Part shown: in pieces, positions 25,595 through 27,787 of the stretch
Position numbering within the stretch: position 1 is the stretch's first letter
Layout: the number at the start of each line of letters is the position of its first letter
Source of the DNA: an uncultured Thermoguttaceae bacterium
GTDB taxonomy: Bacteria > Planctomycetota > Planctomycetia > Pirellulales > Thermoguttaceae
Direction: 5' to 3'
Length of the DNA: 27,787 bases
Assembly (NCBI GenBank): GCA_934725735.1
Contig: CAKVCP010000017.1
Span: 1-27,787, forward strand
Notes under the pieces: model-generated
Database searches by the model: none
What the model was told of the DNA's origin: nothing
The model's input: only the letters and a program-made list of their open reading frames with translations
Position numbers and translations under genes: made by a program

Positions 25595-25622
25595 ATTTTA
25601 TTTAAACTTTTTTATTTGACAA
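25595..25622 (-). promoter_or_regulatory. candidate promoter of paralog 3
   Basis: On the minus strand TTGTCA (25617-25622), a 16-nt spacer and TAAAAT (25595-25600) make a good sigma-70 match within an AT-rich region. It predicts a leader of about 460 nt. The 16-nt spacing equals that of the candidate at paralog 1. Confidence 0.55.
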
Positions 25623-25978
25623 GTAGTTAATTTATAAATTTAACAGAACTTCCGTAATTTTTCAAAAAAAGTCTCAATTTTATCGAGTAGCATTTTATTA
25701 GTTTATTCTCTTTAGGATTTTGAACTAAAAGGAGAATTTTTTTGGGAACATTTTGCTTTATTTGTAATCGAATGTCAAATTCAACAGTCGGATCAGCGGC
25801 GCATCGGACGCGTTATTGACCAACCGCTCATGGGCGGTTCCGCCGGACGACGGGAAGAGGATGGAGCGCGCGCGTTCAGAGATCGCTGTCCTGCTTGCGA
25901 CGTCGCGCGACGTCCCGACGAACCTTGCGTTATGGTAGTACGCCCCGCGCAAAACGCGACGTGGCGCTATAAAGCCCG
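25623..25978. other. region without a supported gene
   Basis: Positions 25623-25757 are very AT-rich. An 85-codon minus-strand frame (25758-26015, GTG start) covers the rest; it ends in GTAHERLVNNASDAPLIRLL and similar, which looks protein-like, but it has no recognised family, its start lies next to a palindrome, and both strands are open here. A 16-bp perfect palindrome, GACGTCGCGCGACGTC, is at 25899-25914, and a short hairpin AACCGC/GCGGTT lies near 25820-25840. It could be a gene remnant. Confidence 0.3.
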
Positions 25979-26013
25979 GAGGCGACGCGATCCTGGTCCG
26001 ACCGCGTCGCCTC
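25979..26013. repeat. palindrome A (11-bp stem)
   Basis: GAGGCGACGCG (25979-25989) and CGCGTCGCCTC (26003-26013) are perfectly inverted around a 13-nt loop. No T run follows on either strand, so it is not a typical terminator. It stands 4 nt from a second strong palindrome. Confidence 0.65.
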
Positions 26014-26017
26014 ACTT

Positions 26018-26053
26018 CCTAGTTCTCCCGCCCCTAAACCTGGGAGAACTAGG
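26018..26053. repeat. palindrome B (12-bp stem)
   Basis: CCTAGTTCTCCC (26018-26029) and GGGAGAACTAGG (26042-26053) are perfectly inverted around GCCCCTAAACCT. On the plus strand a T-rich tract (TTTATTTTTT) begins several bases later, so a plus-strand terminator is possible but imperfect. Tandem strong palindromes like these can be REP-like repeats, remnants of a mobile element or a structured RNA. Confidence 0.6.
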
Positions 26054-26576
26054 CGGGTTCGTTTATTTTTTCGATGAACGGCTTTTTAATCCTGATTTGC
26101 ACGGCGCCGTCTTTCCTGAGGCGACGCATGGTGAACGATTCGACTTCTAGCTGGAGTTTAAGACGCGAGCCGAGCCGCTGCCAATGGACCAACGAAAGAC
26201 CTGCGTTGCAAAGGTGAACAAGCGCTCTTCAATCGAAAGAAGGGCGCGCTGGGATCTACGAAGAACCGGGAAAGGTTTCAAGAGATCCGAACGAAAACAA
26301 CCGCCCACGCCGCTTGAACGCGCCCTAAACGCAAGGGATTCCCGCCTCTGGCCAAGCGACGAAATCTCCGCAACGCAACTCGTTCATTATCATAGCATAA
26401 AGTTTTTTGGGCGCCTCTCGTTTTCTAATTTTTCTTAAAATTTTTCTTTTATTTACAGTATGTTGGAATCTTTAGGCGTCGCTGTCGTTATTTAAGGTGC
26501 GACAATTTCTCGCATTTTGGCGTCGCGCCGGGTTCGGATCGTATGACACGTGAAGTATTCGAAGGGATGAATGACG
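26054..26576. other. region without a supported gene
   Basis: I see only short frames. A minus-strand frame of about 57 codons ends at the TAG next to palindrome B with RKDGAVQIRIKKPFIEKINE, which looks protein-like but is too short and unrecognised to call. Positions 26395-26460 are AT-rich. No promoter pair or ribosome site could be tied to a gene. Confidence 0.3.
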
Positions 26577-26610
26577 AAAAGAGGACGCGCTTATGCAACG
26601 CGTCCTTTTT
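26577..26610. terminator. orphan bidirectional terminator, same family as those of the paralogs
   Basis: AGGACGCG (26582-26589) and CGCGTCCT (26599-26606) form a stem flanked by AAAA on one side and TTTT on the other, so it could act on both strands. It is close in sequence to the stems after the surface-protein paralogs, but no gene ends near it on either strand. Confidence 0.6.
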
Positions 26611-27189
26611 CGTGAAGCGTCGCGGCGAGACGGCGATAGGGGAACCGCGAAGTTTGGTTCGTCGCGCGTCGCGATCGGAGCTTAGGCGGCGCGATTCGCG
26701 CGATTGAGGCGGGGCTTTGTCGGAGATGAAAGAGGGATTTTCTTGACGGACGGCGCGAGAGCTATTTCTGCGGAGAACGCCTCTCTTCTCGATTCTTCTT
26801 GTCTTGACGCGCCCGAGCTTTGCGCTAGGTTGGCGGCGTTTGTCTGACGGGCGTTTACTATTGAGTCAATTTATTTAAGGAATCGTTTTCTTTAGGGGGG
26901 GGAGCCGGGGGAATTTTTCGCGAGTTTGGGAGGGGGACTCTTTTTCGAGGGATATGCGCAAGAGTAGAGGGGGGACGAGGGGGAGCGCATTTCGCGATTC
27001 TGCGGCTTTTTAACGTATTGGAGAGTCGATAAGAGGCGTAGGGGGACGATTGCGCTTTTTTCTTTTTTTAGGAGTTGAAGAGGAGGGGAACATTTGCGGG
27101 CCTTTCGCACCATTGAGCATAAGTTAGCGAGAAGAGCTTAGAGAATGGTTTTTAAAGAGGGGGGACACGCTAGTTTTACGCGAGGGTGA
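26611..27189. other. region without a supported gene
   Basis: No coding frame here looks genuine; the largest (73 codons, minus strand, 26892-27113) is Lys/Pro/Ser-rich and comes from purine-rich sequence. Two TTGACG words (near 26743 and 26803) could be -35 boxes, but the -10 partners are weak. Short runs of G (around 26895-26960) stand out. The function is unknown. Confidence 0.3.
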
Positions 27190-27470
27190 GAAACTTTCGT
27201 GCAAAGAAATACCAGATTTCATGTCAAGTCCCTAACCAGGATGCGTTTAGGGGACGCTATCCCAGGGAACAGACTGAAATCTGGCCGCCGAAAAGTTGCG
27301 TAGAAACATAACGTGTCCCGCGAGTTCTCCGTTGCCGTAAGGCGCTGCGTAACTTCCTAGATTTTTGTGGACCAGACAAAAAACTATTCGGAAACGTACC
27401 GGAAGAACTCTGACGACGCGCTACTCTATTAGGGCTTACCCGACCCCTAGTATTTCACAACGTAATCATA
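27190..27470. ncRNA. candidate structured RNA or hairpin cluster
   Basis: Four helices follow one another. H1: CCAGATTTCA (27212-27221) with TGAAATCTGG (27275-27284), enclosing TCCCT/AGGGA and GGATGCGT/ACGC-ATCC. H2: AAGTTGCGTAG (27293-27303) with CTGCGTAACTT (27345-27355), enclosing GCC-GTAA-GGC. H3: a TTTTTGT/ACAAAAA hairpin near 27361-27382. H4: TATTAGGG/CCCTAGTA near 27427-27452. The G-U pairs in H2 and H4 favour a plus-strand RNA and GTAA would then be a GNRA loop, but the best promoter next to it points to the minus strand. No known RNA family was recognised and no coding frame fits. Confidence 0.35.
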
Positions 27471-27474
27471 TGTT

Positions 27475-27502
27475 AGTGTAATCCTGGAACTCGTTTTGTC
27501 AA
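27475..27502 (-). promoter_or_regulatory. sigma-70-like promoter reading into the hairpin cluster
   Basis: On the minus strand TTGACA (27497-27502), a 16-nt spacer and TACACT (27475-27480) form a strong match. Transcription would start near 27468 and run through the hairpin cluster at 27190-27470. Confidence 0.55.
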
Positions 27503-27787
27503 GAAAAAAGTTTTTTTACACAAAGTAGACAATTAAAATAACACTGTAATTAAAAGAAGCTATAGAACTTCTATGAGTTAGATAACAAAAACAATCTATT
27601 CGCAACGTTTAAGTTTTGCAGAAAGAAAATGTTTCAGGCAACGTAAACGCTATACTGTATCTATACGGGATTTCAAACGCTTGTCTCTGTGAAAGGGGAA
27701 TCTTTCCAACGGGGCGGCGTTCAATACCCATAGGGTAACGATCCGCTTGGGGCTTACCGAAGCGCTTGGGCGAAAGGGCCTCCAGGG
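27503..27787. other. AT-rich spacer and right edge of the window
   Basis: Positions 27503-27660 are AT-rich, with a TATACT word near 27651. Positions 27665-27787 hold further small hairpins (GAAAG/CTTTC, TACCC-ATA-GGGTA, CGCTT/AAGCG). A minus-strand frame enters from the right edge and stops at 27609-27611 (59 codons seen); its codon use does not match the neighbouring genes, so I do not call it a gene. Confidence 0.3.

Noticed and set aside
25758..26015. 85-codon minus-strand gene
   Set aside because: No recognised family, both strands are open, and it starts at a GTG beside palindromes; kept only as a possible remnant.
26545..26710. Small plus-strand frame starting MTREVFEGMNDEK
   Set aside because: It reads through the terminator stem at 26577-26610 and becomes Arg-rich low-complexity sequence.
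27609..27787. Partial minus-strand frame entering from the right edge
   Set aside because: Only 59 codons are visible, codon use is unlike the neighbours and the DNA is full of small hairpins; chance is likely.

Overview
The window looks like bacterial chromosome from a member of the Planctomycetota. The best evidence is the N-terminal motif LESLENRELLSA / LEALENRELLSA on three tandem surface-protein paralogs, which resembles the LEPR-XLL type export motif common in that phylum. Other hints are beta-helix repeats of the chlamydial Pmp kind (FxxN plus GGAI) and several secreted proteins of unknown family. Codon use is strongly biased to GAC and GCG, so Asp-Ala pairs fill the long coiled coils. 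The placement is by motif recognition only.

Layout. Positions 1-420 hold two identical tRNA-Gly(GCC) genes and two rho-independent terminators. Trigger factor (tig, 604-2064, +) follows with its terminators. On the minus strand come a Tat-exported metallophosphoesterase (2273-3157), a Maf-type nucleotide pyrophosphatase (3228-3950) and two paralogous secreted proteins (4032-4901 and 5096-5920). Divergently, on the plus strand, lie a secreted protein of unknown function with a clear promoter (6531-7685), panB (7800-8621) and an SbcCD-like pair, yhaO-type nuclease (8709-10061) and yhaN-type ATPase (10120-13911). The stop codon of the ATPase overlaps the start of an unknown 332-residue protein (13908-14906), which suggests a three-gene unit.

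From 15 kb to 25.1 kb there are three tandem minus-strand paralogs of about 960-1017 codons: export motif, FN3/Ig-like repeats, a CSLREA-like segment, a beta-helix and a conserved acidic/hydrophobic C-terminal tail. Only the first (15112-18165) is intact. The second has three short deletions (1, 2 and 1 bases), and the third has one in-frame TAA at codon 140. Each is followed by a similar terminator. Each is preceded by a leader of about 400 nt with a hairpin 170-226 nt upstream of the start, whose paired positions differ between copies in ways that mostly keep pairing.

The last 2.6 kb (25127-27787) has no convincing gene. It contains the leader of the third paralog, two strong back-to-back palindromes, an orphan terminator of the same family as those of the paralogs, and a dense cluster of hairpins (27190-27470) that may be a structured RNA. 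The most interesting signals are the leader hairpin, the partly broken paralog array and this gene-poor structured region.
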